From Streptomyces lavendofoliae (GTDB taxonomy: Bacteria > Actinomycetota > Actinomycetes > Streptomycetales > Streptomycetaceae): a stretch of DNA of 64,000 nucleotides. Positions 7,973 through 16,299 of this stretch are shown here, one piece after another. A program made the position numbers and the translations under genes. Numbering within the stretch: the first letter of the stretch is position 1; each line of letters opens with the position of its first letter. A model generated the notes under the pieces. The model had not been told where the DNA came from. It did not search any database and saw only the letters and a program-made list of their open reading frames with translations. Where the stretch lies: contig NZ_BMTP01000009.1 of assembly GCF_014649735.1 (NCBI RefSeq), positions 124,001-188,000 of the forward strand, in the 5' to 3' direction.

Positions 7973-8839
7973 TCAGTGGCGGCGGAACAGGCCCTCCTGC
8001 ACCACCGACACCAGCAGCCGGCCCTCCCGGTCGTAGATCCGGCCGCGAGCCAGGCCACGGCCGCCCGTCGCGATCGGGGACTCCTGGTCGTACAGGAACC
8101 ACTCGTCGGTGCGGAACGGGCGGTGGAACCACATCGCGTGGTCCAGCGACGCCATGTCGAAGCCGCGCGGGCCCCACAGGGGCTCGACCGGGATGCGGAC
8201 CGCGTCCAGCAGGGTCATGTCGGAGGCGTACGTCAGCGCGCAGGTGTGCACCAGCGGGTCGTCGCCGAGCGGGCCCACCGCGCGCATCCACACCGCGCTG
8301 CGCGGGTCCGCCTCCTTGACCTCCTCGGCCGTCCACCGCAGCCGGTCGACGTAGCGGATGTCGAACGGCTGGCGCCGCGCCATCCGCTCCAGCGCCTCCG
8401 GCAGCGCGCCCAGGTGCTCGCGGATCTCGTCGGTGACCGACGGCAGGTCCTCCGGCGGCGGGAAGTCCAGGCGCGGCGGCAGCTGGTGCTCGAAGCCCGC
8501 CTCCTCCGGCCGGTGGAAGGACGCCGTGAGGTTGAAGATCGTCCTGCCGCGCTGGATCGCGGTCACCCGGCGGGTGGTGAACGACCGCCCGTCCCGCACC
8601 CGTTCCACCTGGTACACGATCGGCAGGCCCGGGATGCCGGGCCGCAGGAAGTAGGCGTGCAGCGAATGCACCGGGCGGTCGCCGTCCGTGGTCCGCCCGG
8701 CCGCGACCAGGGCCTGGCCGGCGACCTGCCCGCCGAAGACCCGTTGCAGGGACTCCTGCGGGCTCGCGCCACGGAAGATGTCGACCTCGATCCGCTCCAG
8801 GTCGAGCAGGTCGACGAGTCTCTCGGCGGGGTTCGTCAC
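7973..8839 (-). CDS. tesB: Acyl-CoA thioesterase II (TesB)
   Basis: A 288-residue double-hotdog thioesterase. It has GGQVAGQALVAA and HSLHAYFLRPG in the first hotdog, and SLDHAMWFHRPFRTDEWFLY and ARGRIYDREGRLLVSVVQEG in the second. These match the TesB family, which hydrolyses medium- and long-chain acyl-CoA. The GTG start at 8839 follows GAAGGAG. The helicase gene lies 70 nt upstream on the same strand, so they may be co-transcribed, though function gives no obvious link. Acyl-CoA release would fit the ETF genes elsewhere in the window, but this is loose. Confidence 0.92.
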   Translation of the reverse strand: MTNPAERLVDLLDLERIEVDIFRGASPQESLQRVFGGQVAGQALVAAGRTTDGDRPVHSLHAYFLRPGIPGLPIVYQVERVRDGRSFTTRRVTAIQRGRTIFNLTASFHRPEEAGFEHQLPPRLDFPPPEDLPSVTDEIREHLGALPEALERMARRQPFDIRYVDRLRWTAEEVKEADPRSAVWMRAVGPLGDDPLVHTCALTYASDMTLLDAVRIPVEPLWGPRGFDMASLDHAMWFHRPFRTDEWFLYDQESPIATGGRGLARGRIYDREGRLLVSVVQEGLFRRH

Positions 8840-8909
8840 GGATGCTCCTTCACGCTGGACGACATACGGTCGGGACGGTACGGGTGAACGAGGCGGGCGG
8901 GGGGACGGC

Positions 8910-11432
8910 TCACAGCTGCCCGACGTCGGTGACGCGGACGACCGCGCGGCCCTCCTCGTCCGAGGCCGCCAGGTCCACCTCCGCGCTGATGCCCCAGTCA
9001 TGGTCGCCGTTCGGGTCGGCGAAGGTCTGCCGGACGCGCCACAGGCCGTGCGACGTGTTCTCGTCGGACGCGTCGATCGACAGCAGCTTCGGCCCGCGCG
9101 CGTCGGGGCCGGTGCCGAGGTCGTCGTACTCGTCCCAGTACGCGTCCATGGCCTCCGCCCACCGCTCCTCGTCCCAGCCGGACTCCGCGTCCATCTCGCC
9201 CAGCTCCGCCAGCTGGTCCAGCGCGGCCAGTTCCACCCGGCGGAACATCGCGTTGCGCACCAGGACCCGGAAGGCGCGGGCGTTGGCCGTCACCGGCTTG
9301 ACCTGGTCGGCCCGCTCCTGGGCCTCCTCGGCGGTCTCGACCTCCGGGTTGGCCAGCTGCTCCCACTCGTCCAGCAGCGAGGAGTCCACCTGCCGCACCA
9401 TCTCGCCCAGCCAGGCGATCAGGTCCTCGAGGTCCTCGGTCTTGAGGTCGTCCGGGATCGTGTGGTCCAGCGCCTTGTACGCGGACGCCAGGTACCGCAG
9501 CACGATGCCCTCGGTGCGCGCCAGCTCGTAGAAGGACGTGAACTCCGTGAAGGACAGGGCCCGCTCGTACATGTCACGGATGACGGACTTCGGCGAGACG
9601 GGGTGGTCGCCCACCCAGGGGTGCGACTTCTTGTACGTGTTGTACGCGTGCCACAGCAGCTCTTCCAGCGGCTTGGGGTACGAGACGTCCTGGAGCCGCT
9701 CCATCCGCTCCTCGTACTCGACGCCGTCCGCCTTCATCGCGCCGACCGCCTCGCCGCGCGCCTTGTTCTGCTGGGCGGCGAGGATCTGGCGCGGGTCGTC
9801 CAGCGTGGACTCGACGACCGACACCATGTCGAGCGCGTACGACGGCGACTCCGGGTCCAGCAGGTCGAACGCCGCCAGCGCGAACGTCGACAGCGGCTGG
9901 TTCAGGGCGAAGTCCTGCTGGAGGTCGACGGTGAGCCGGATCGTCCGCCCCTCCGCGTCCGGCTCGGCGAGCTGCTCGACGACCCCGCCGTCCAGCAGCG
10001 AGCGGTAGATCGCGATGGCGCGGCGGATGTGCCGCAGCTGGTTCTTGCGGGGCTCGTGGTTGTCCTCCAGCAGCCGGCGCATCGCCTCGAAGGCGTTGCC
10101 GGGCCGCGCGATCACCGACAGCAGCATGGTGTGGGTGACGCGGAAGCGGGACGTCAGCGGTTCGGGCTCGGAGGCGATCAGCTTCTCGAAGGTGTTCTCC
10201 GTCCAGCCGACGAAGCCCTCCGGGGCCTTCTTCCGCACCACCTTGCGCCGCTTCTTCGGGTCGTCGCCGGCCTTCGCCAGCGCCTTCTCGTTCTCGATGA
10301 CGTGCTCGGGCGCCTGCGCGACCACGAACCCGGCCGTGTCGAACCCGGCGCGCCCGGCCCGGCCCGCGATCTGGTGGAACTCCCGGGCGCGCAGCGTCCG
10401 CACGCGGGTGCCGTCGTACTTGGTGAGCGCGGTGAACAGCACCGTGCGGATGGGGACGTTGACCCCGACCCCCAGGGTGTCCGTCCCGCAGATGACCTTC
10501 AGCAGGCCCGCCTGGGCCAGCTTCTCCACCAGGCGCCGGTACTTGGGCAGCATGCCCGCGTGGTGCACGCCGATGCCGTGCCGCACGTACCGCGAGAGGT
10601 TCTTGCCGAACTTGGTGGTGAAGCGGAAGTTGCCGATCAGCTCGGCGATCCTGTCCTTCTCCTCGCGCGAGCACATGTTGATGCTCATCAGCGACTGGGC
10701 CCGCTCGACGGCCTGCGCCTGGGTGAAGTGCACGATGTAGACCGGTGCCTGCTTGGTCTGCAGCAGCTCGGTCAGCGTCTCCGTGATGGGCGTGAGCTGG
10801 TACTCGTACGACAGCGGCACCGGCCGGGTGGCCGAGCGCACCACCGAGGTGGGGCGGCCGGTGCGGCGCGTGAGGTCCTTCTCGAACATCGAGACGTCGC
10901 CGAGCGTCGCCGACATGAGGACGAACTGCGCCTGCGGCAGTTCCAGCAGCGGGATCTGCCAGGCCCAGCCGCGGTCCGGCTCGGCGTAGAAGTGGAACTC
11001 GTCCATCACGACCTGGCCGACGTCGGCGTGCCGGCCGTCGCGCAGCGCGATCGAGGCGAGCACCTCCGCCGTGCAGCAGATCACGGGCGCGTCGGCGTTC
11101 ACCGACGCGTCGCCGGTCAGCATGCCCACGTTCTCGGTGCCGAAGAGCTTGCACAGGTCGAAGAACTTCTCCGACACCAGTGCCTTGATCGGCGCGGTGT
11201 AGAAGGTCACCTGGTCATTGGCGAGGGCCGTGAAGTGCGCGCCGGCCGCGACCAGCGACTTGCCGGATCCGGTGGGGGTGGAGAGGATCACGTTGGCCCC
11301 GGAGACCACCTCGATCAGCGCCTCCTCCTGGGCCGGGTAGAGCGTGATGCCCTGCTCCTCGGCCCATGACGAGAAGGCCTCGAAGAGGGCATCGGGGTCG
11401 GCGTCCGGCGGCAGCTGATCGATAAGGGTCAC
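8910..11432 (-). CDS. DEAD/DEAH-box helicase with DUF3516 C-terminal domain
   Basis: An 840-residue SF2 helicase. Walker A is STPTGSGKS (51-59), motif II is DEFH (144-147), MSATLGD is motif III, and QIAGRAGRAGFD is motif VI. The C-terminal half (about 480-840) matches DUF3516, found in actinobacterial Ski2-like helicases. It probably acts in RNA metabolism or DNA repair; Mtr4/HelY-like RNA remodelling is the closest characterised function. The GTG at 11432 is preceded by GGGGGC. It is divergent from the YdjM-like gene by 147 nt. Confidence 0.9.
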   Translation of the reverse strand: MTLIDQLPPDADPDALFEAFSSWAEEQGITLYPAQEEALIEVVSGANVILSTPTGSGKSLVAAGAHFTALANDQVTFYTAPIKALVSEKFFDLCKLFGTENVGMLTGDASVNADAPVICCTAEVLASIALRDGRHADVGQVVMDEFHFYAEPDRGWAWQIPLLELPQAQFVLMSATLGDVSMFEKDLTRRTGRPTSVVRSATRPVPLSYEYQLTPITETLTELLQTKQAPVYIVHFTQAQAVERAQSLMSINMCSREEKDRIAELIGNFRFTTKFGKNLSRYVRHGIGVHHAGMLPKYRRLVEKLAQAGLLKVICGTDTLGVGVNVPIRTVLFTALTKYDGTRVRTLRAREFHQIAGRAGRAGFDTAGFVVAQAPEHVIENEKALAKAGDDPKKRRKVVRKKAPEGFVGWTENTFEKLIASEPEPLTSRFRVTHTMLLSVIARPGNAFEAMRRLLEDNHEPRKNQLRHIRRAIAIYRSLLDGGVVEQLAEPDAEGRTIRLTVDLQQDFALNQPLSTFALAAFDLLDPESPSYALDMVSVVESTLDDPRQILAAQQNKARGEAVGAMKADGVEYEERMERLQDVSYPKPLEELLWHAYNTYKKSHPWVGDHPVSPKSVIRDMYERALSFTEFTSFYELARTEGIVLRYLASAYKALDHTIPDDLKTEDLEDLIAWLGEMVRQVDSSLLDEWEQLANPEVETAEEAQERADQVKPVTANARAFRVLVRNAMFRRVELAALDQLAELGEMDAESGWDEERWAEAMDAYWDEYDDLGTGPDARGPKLLSIDASDENTSHGLWRVRQTFADPNGDHDWGISAEVDLAASDEEGRAVVRVTDVGQL

Positions 11433-11579
11433 GCCCCCATCTTGCCTGGCCCACGTCCGGAAGCGGGAACCGGCCGCCCGGATGAAGATCACGGACGGTA
11501 GGCTGTCCCGTCGGCCGGGGGGCGGGAGCGGGAGCCGCCCGAGGGCGCGGGACAAGGGCTAACGGGGCGGGGAACGCAC

Positions 11580-12371
11580 ATGATGGGACCGGCGCACTCG
11601 CTCTCCGGAGCGGCCGCGTGGCTGGGAGTGGGGGCCGCGACCGCCGCGGCGGGGCATCCGATGCCGTGGCCGGTGCTCGTCGTCGGCGCCCTGATCTGCG
11701 CCGGAGCGGCGCTCGCCCCGGACCTCGACCACAAGTCGGCGACCATCTCGCGAGCCTTCGGGCCCGTCTCGAAGACCCTCTGCGAGATCGTCGACAAGCT
11801 CTCGTACGCCGTCTACAAGGCCACGAGGACGCGGGCGGACGCCCGCCGCAGCGGCGGCCACCGCACGCTCACGCACACCTGGGTGTGGGCCGTGCTGTGC
11901 GGCGCGGGGGCGTCCGCGCTCGCGATCACCGGGGGCCGGTGGGCGGTGCTGGGCATCCTCTTCGTCCACCTGGTGCTGGCGGTGGAGGGCCTCCTGTGGC
12001 GGGCGGCCCGGATGTCCAGCGACGTCCTGGTGTGGCTGCTGGGCGCCACCAGCGCGTGGACCCTCGCCGGTGTGCTGGACAAGCCCGGCAACGGCGCGGA
12101 CTGGCTGTTCACCGCGCCCGGCCAGGAGTACCTGTGGCTGGGGCTGCCGATCGTGCTGGGCGCACTCGTCCACGACGTCGGCGACGCCCTGACCGTCTCG
12201 GGCTGCCCGATCCTGTGGCCGATCCCGGTCGGGGGAAAGCGCTGGTACCCGGTGGGGCCGCCGAAGGGCATGCGCTTCCGCGCGGGCAGCTGGGTGGAGC
12301 TCAAGGTGCTGATGCCGGCGTTCATGCTGCTGGGCGGTGTGGGCGGGGCGGCAGCTCTCAATCTCATCTGA
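11580..12371 (+). CDS. YdjM-like membrane-bound metal-dependent hydrolase
   Basis: A 263-residue inner-membrane protein of the YdjM/DUF457 family. Two or three hydrophobic helices frame the conserved PDLDHKSATIS (about 45-55) and RTLTHT (about 96-101) metal-ligand segments. E. coli YdjM is an SOS-induced membrane hydrolase of undefined substrate. The start is ATG at 11580, preceded by GGGGCGGGGA; a second ATG follows directly. A TAGGCT -10 candidate lies at 11499-11504. No substrate can be proposed. Confidence 0.8.
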   Translation: MMGPAHSLSGAAAWLGVGAATAAAGHPMPWPVLVVGALICAGAALAPDLDHKSATISRAFGPVSKTLCEIVDKLSYAVYKATRTRADARRSGGHRTLTHTWVWAVLCGAGASALAITGGRWAVLGILFVHLVLAVEGLLWRAARMSSDVLVWLLGATSAWTLAGVLDKPGNGADWLFTAPGQEYLWLGLPIVLGALVHDVGDALTVSGCPILWPIPVGGKRWYPVGPPKGMRFRAGSWVELKVLMPAFMLLGGVGGAAALNLI

Positions 12372-12452
12372 AGAAACCCGTGACGATTCCCGTTCGAGTG
12401 AACGGGGCGCGTAGCCGTTCCATGGGGCCTCAAGATCCGCTTTCTTCTGACC

Positions 12453-14390
12453 ATGGATTCCTCTCAACTGACGCGCCGTCAGTTCACGGCCCGCACCAGC
12501 ACGGTCGCCGCGGCGGCCGCTCTTCCCGCCGCCGCCGTCACCGCGCCACCCGCCACCGCCGCTCCGGCCCCCCGTTCCACCGCCGACTGGCAGACCTGCC
12601 TGGCCGTCGCCCGCGCCCTGCTGGTGCTCGACGACAAGAACCAGCCCCTGGTCCCGCGTTACGAGAAGATCCTGCTGGGTGGAGGGCTGCCCAAAGCGGC
12701 CTCCAAGCCCAAGAAGGTCCTGGTCCTCGGCGCCGGCCCGGCCGGCATGGTCGCCGCGGCGCTCCTCAAGCGCGCCGGTCACCACGTCACTGTCGTCGAG
12801 GCCAACGGAAACCGGGCCGGTGGCCGCATCAAGACCTTCCGCACCGGCGGCCACGAGAACGCCGCCCAGCCCTTCGCCGACCCCAAGCAGTACGCCGAGG
12901 CGGGCGCCATGCGCATCCCGGGCAGCCACCCGCTCGTCATCGGCCTGATCGACGAACTGGGCATCGAGCGCCGCCCCTTCCGCTACGTCGACACCGACCC
13001 GGAGGGGAAGCCCCGGTACCGCACCTGGATCCGCGTGAACGGCATCAGGGCTCGCCGCGCCGACTACGCCAAGAACCCGCAGGCGATCAACCGCTCCTTC
13101 GGCGTGCCGCGGAAGTACGAGAACGTGCCGGCGGCGGACATCGTGCGCCAGGCCCTCGATCCCGTACGCGACGAGTACAGCACCCTCCGCCCCGACGGCA
13201 CCCGGGTCGACAAGCCGATGCCCGAACTGGTCGAAGGGTGGGCCAGAGTGGTCCAGCGCTTCGGCGACTGGTCCATGTACCGCTTCCTCACCGAGCACGC
13301 CAAGCTCGACGAGCGCACCATCGACCTCATCGGAACCCTGGAGAACATGACCTCCAGGCTGCCGCTGTCCTTCCTGCACAGCTTCATCAGCCAGTCGCTC
13401 ATCAGCCCCGGCACCGCCTTCTACGAGCTGGAGGGCGGCACCGCCGTCCTCGCCGACGCGCTGCTGGACCGGGTACGCGAGGACGTCCGGTTCGACCGGC
13501 GCGTCACCCGCATCGAGACCAGGGAGGACGGCCGGGAACGGGTGAGCGTCGACACGGTCTCCGAGGGCCGGGACGGCAAGGTCGTCCGCGAGCGGTTCAC
13601 CGGGGACGCGGCGATCGTGACCATCCCGTTCTCCGGGTTCCGGCACGTCCAGGTCTCCCCGCAGCTGTCGTACGAGAAGCGCCGCGCCGTCACCGAGGTG
13701 CACTACGACAGCGCCACCAAGGTCCTCCTGGAATTCAGCCGCCGCTGGTGGGAGTTCGCCGAGGACGACTGGCGGCGCGAGCTGGACGCCATGGAGCCCG
13801 GACTGTACGACAAGTACCGCAAGGGCCAGGTGCCGCCGGACGGCCGCCGGCTCGGCGAGCACCCCTCCGTGCTGCGGGGACACCTCACCGAGGACCAGCG
13901 GACGCACTACGCGGCCAACGCCTGGGTGTCGCGCGACCAGCCCGAGGCCGCCGAGGTCATCGGCGGCGGGTCGGTCACCGACAACCCCAACCGCTTCATG
14001 TTCAACCCCTCGCACCCCGTCCCCGGCAGTGACGGCGGTGTCGTCCTCGCGTCCTACAGCTGGGCGGACGACGCCAGGCGCTGGGACGCCTACGACGACG
14101 AGGCGCGGTACGCGCTCGCCCTGCGCGGCATGCAGGAGGTGTACGGCCAGCGGCTGGAGGTCTTCTTCACGGGCGTCGGCCGCACCCAGAGCTGGCAGCG
14201 CGACCCGTACGCCTACGGCGAGGCGTCCGTCCTGCTGCCCGGCCAGCACACCGAGATCCTGCTCGACATGCGTACCACGGAGGGTCCGCTCCACTTCGCC
14301 GGCTGCCACACCTCGGTCAAGCCCGCCTGGATCGAGGGCGCCATGGAGTCGGCGGTCCGCGCGGCCCTGGAGGTGCACGGCAGCCGCTGA
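12453..14390 (+). CDS. Tat-exported flavin amine oxidase (L-amino-acid oxidase type)
   Basis: A 645-residue flavoprotein. The twin-arginine signal TRRQF (7-11) and an alanine-rich h-region to about 35 indicate folded export. The Rossmann motif VLGAGPAGMV (91-100) is followed by EANGNRAGGRI, and the conserved AGAMRIP and CHTSVKPAWIEGAMESA close the FAD fold, as in bacterial L-amino-acid oxidases, which make keto acid, ammonia and peroxide. The ATG at 12453 has no clear ribosome site (CTTCTGACC precedes), so translation initiation is unusual. It is followed by a large hairpin and is convergent with an ABC exporter. The amino-acid substrate is unknown. Confidence 0.88.
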   Translation: MDSSQLTRRQFTARTSTVAAAAALPAAAVTAPPATAAPAPRSTADWQTCLAVARALLVLDDKNQPLVPRYEKILLGGGLPKAASKPKKVLVLGAGPAGMVAAALLKRAGHHVTVVEANGNRAGGRIKTFRTGGHENAAQPFADPKQYAEAGAMRIPGSHPLVIGLIDELGIERRPFRYVDTDPEGKPRYRTWIRVNGIRARRADYAKNPQAINRSFGVPRKYENVPAADIVRQALDPVRDEYSTLRPDGTRVDKPMPELVEGWARVVQRFGDWSMYRFLTEHAKLDERTIDLIGTLENMTSRLPLSFLHSFISQSLISPGTAFYELEGGTAVLADALLDRVREDVRFDRRVTRIETREDGRERVSVDTVSEGRDGKVVRERFTGDAAIVTIPFSGFRHVQVSPQLSYEKRRAVTEVHYDSATKVLLEFSRRWWEFAEDDWRRELDAMEPGLYDKYRKGQVPPDGRRLGEHPSVLRGHLTEDQRTHYAANAWVSRDQPEAAEVIGGGSVTDNPNRFMFNPSHPVPGSDGGVVLASYSWADDARRWDAYDDEARYALALRGMQEVYGQRLEVFFTGVGRTQSWQRDPYAYGEASVLLPGQHTEILLDMRTTEGPLHFAGCHTSVKPAWIEGAMESAVRAALEVHGSR

Positions 14391-14396
14391 GACGGC

Positions 14397-14436
14397 GGGG
14401 ACCCGGGGCGGCGCGCACGCGCCGCCCCGGGTCCCC
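14397..14436. terminator. Bidirectional hairpin between convergent genes
   Basis: A perfect 19-bp inverted repeat with a 2-nt centre, beginning GGGGACCCGGGG and ending CCCCGGGTCCCC. It sits 6 nt past the amine oxidase stop and 73 nt before the ABC exporter stop. It lacks a U-tract on either strand, as is common for GC-rich actinomycete terminators. Confidence 0.7.
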
Positions 14437-14508
14437 GCCCGGACGCGGCCCCCGTTCGCGGCCCCCGGACGCGGCCCCCGGACGCGGCGGGAGCGCGAGC
14501 GCCCGCCG

Positions 14509-16299
14509 CTACCCGTGCCAGGACCGCCACAGCGCCGCGTAGGCGCCGTCCGCCGCGACCAGCTCGGCGTGGCTGCCCGACTCGGTGATCCGGCCGTCCT
14601 CGACGACCGCGATCACATCCGCGTCATGGGCCGTGTGCAGCCGGTGCGCGATCGCCACCACCGTACGGCCCTCCAGCACCCGGGCCAGGGACCGCTCCAG
14701 ATGCCGGGCGGCGCGCGGGTCCAGCAGGGACGTCGCCTCGTCCAGCACCAGGGTGTGCGGGTCGGCCAGCACCAGGCGGGCCAGTGCCACCTGCTGGGCC
14801 TGCGCCGGGGTCAGGGCCAGGCCGCCGGACCCGACCTCGGTGTCCAGCCCGTCGTCCAGCGCCCGCGCCCAGCCGTCGGCGTCGACCGCCGCGAGGGCCG
14901 CCCACAGCTCGGCGTCCTGGGCGCCCGCCCGGGCGAGCAGCAGATTGTCGCGGAGCGTCCCGACGAAGACGTGGTGCTCCTGGTTGACCAGCGCGACGTG
15001 CTCCCGGACCCGCTCGGCGGGCATCCGCGACAGCTCCGCGCCGCCCAGCGTGATCCGCCCGTCGCGCGGCGCGTAGATCCCGGCCAGCAGCCGGCCCAGC
15101 GTCGACTTGCCCGCCCCCGAAGGGCCGACCAGCGCCACGCGCGTGCCCGGCGGCACGTCCAGCGACACCCCGTGCAGCACGTCCACGCCGTCGCGGTAGC
15201 CGAACCGCACCTCCCGCGCCCGTACGTCGCGCCCGTCGGGCCGGACCGACGCGTCGCCGCTCTCCGGCTCGATGTCCCGCACCCCGACGAGCCTGGCCAG
15301 CGACACCTGCGCCACCTGGAGCTCGTCGTACCAGCGCAGGATGACGCCCACCGGGTCGACCAGCATCTGGGCCAGCAGCGCGCCGGTCGTCAGCTGCCCG
15401 ACGTCCATCCAGCCGTTCAGGACGAACACGCCGCCGATCATCAGGACGGCGGCCAGCACGGTGGTGTGGGTGATGTTGACGACCGGGAAGAGCACCGAGC
15501 GCAGGAAGAGCGTGTAACGCTCCCACGCCGTCCACTCCTTGATCCGCCGTTCGGACAGCGCGATCCGCCGCCCGCCCAGCCGGTGCGCCTCGACCGTCCG
15601 GCCCGCGTCGACCGTCTCGGCCAGGGCGGCGGCGACCGCCGCGTACCCGGCGGCCTCGGAACGGTACGCCGAGGGCGCCCGCCGGAAGTACCAGCGGCAG
15701 CCCACGACCAGTACCGGCGCCGCCACCAGCACGGCGAGCGCCAGCGGCGGCGCGGTCACCGTCAGCCCGCCGATCAGCAGCCCCGCCCACACCACGCCGA
15801 CGGCCAGCTGCGGCACCGCCTCCCGCATGGCGTTGGCCAGCCGGTCGATGTCGGTGGTGATCCGGGAGAGCAGGTCACCGGTGCCCGCCCGCTCCAGCAC
15901 ACCCGGCGGCAGCGCGACGGACCGCACGAGGAAGTCCTCGCGCAGATCGGCCAGCATCTCCTCGCCGAGCATCGCCCCGCGCAGCCGCACCATGCGCACG
16001 AACACCGTCTGCACCACCAGCGCGGCCAGGAACGCCCCCACGGTGACCGGCAGGTGCAGGTCCCGCGCGCCCTCGGCGAGCCGGTCGACCAGCGAGCCGA
16101 GCAGGTACGGCCCGACCATCGACGCCACGACCGCCACCGCGTTGACGGCGACCAGCACGGCGAACGCCGTGCGGTGGCGGCGCAGGAGTCCGGTCACGTA
16201 CGCCCGGACGGTCGCGGCCGTGCCCACCGGCAGGGTGGTCGCCGACTCCGGGGCCGCCGGGTCGTGGGCGGGCGGCGCCATGCCGATGACGACGGTCAT
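14509..16299 (-). CDS. ABC exporter half-transporter, intact Walker A but degenerate signature
   Basis: A 596-residue TMD-NBD exporter with six predicted helices (about 40-320). The NBD has a canonical Walker A GPSGAGKST (about 391-399), Walker B LVLDEATS with catalytic Glu, and a switch His in AIAHRLHT. The signature reads LTPAQAQQ instead of LSGGQ. It starts in the stop codon of the upstream half-transporter (ATGA overlap at 16296-16299), so the two are made together. The partner has the opposite defect, giving one complete composite ATP site. Such asymmetric exporters move drugs or siderophore-like compounds; the substrate is unknown. Confidence 0.93.
   Translation of the reverse strand: MTVVIGMAPPAHDPAAPESATTLPVGTAATVRAYVTGLLRRHRTAFAVLVAVNAVAVVASMVGPYLLGSLVDRLAEGARDLHLPVTVGAFLAALVVQTVFVRMVRLRGAMLGEEMLADLREDFLVRSVALPPGVLERAGTGDLLSRITTDIDRLANAMREAVPQLAVGVVWAGLLIGGLTVTAPPLALAVLVAAPVLVVGCRWYFRRAPSAYRSEAAGYAAVAAALAETVDAGRTVEAHRLGGRRIALSERRIKEWTAWERYTLFLRSVLFPVVNITHTTVLAAVLMIGGVFVLNGWMDVGQLTTGALLAQMLVDPVGVILRWYDELQVAQVSLARLVGVRDIEPESGDASVRPDGRDVRAREVRFGYRDGVDVLHGVSLDVPPGTRVALVGPSGAGKSTLGRLLAGIYAPRDGRITLGGAELSRMPAERVREHVALVNQEHHVFVGTLRDNLLLARAGAQDAELWAALAAVDADGWARALDDGLDTEVGSGGLALTPAQAQQVALARLVLADPHTLVLDEATSLLDPRAARHLERSLARVLEGRTVVAIAHRLHTAHDADVIAVVEDGRITESGSHAELVAADGAYAALWRSWHG

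Noticed and set aside
8688..11369. 893-codon plus-strand frame opposite the DUF3516 helicase
   Set aside because: Antisense shadow; the helicase motifs lie on the minus strand.
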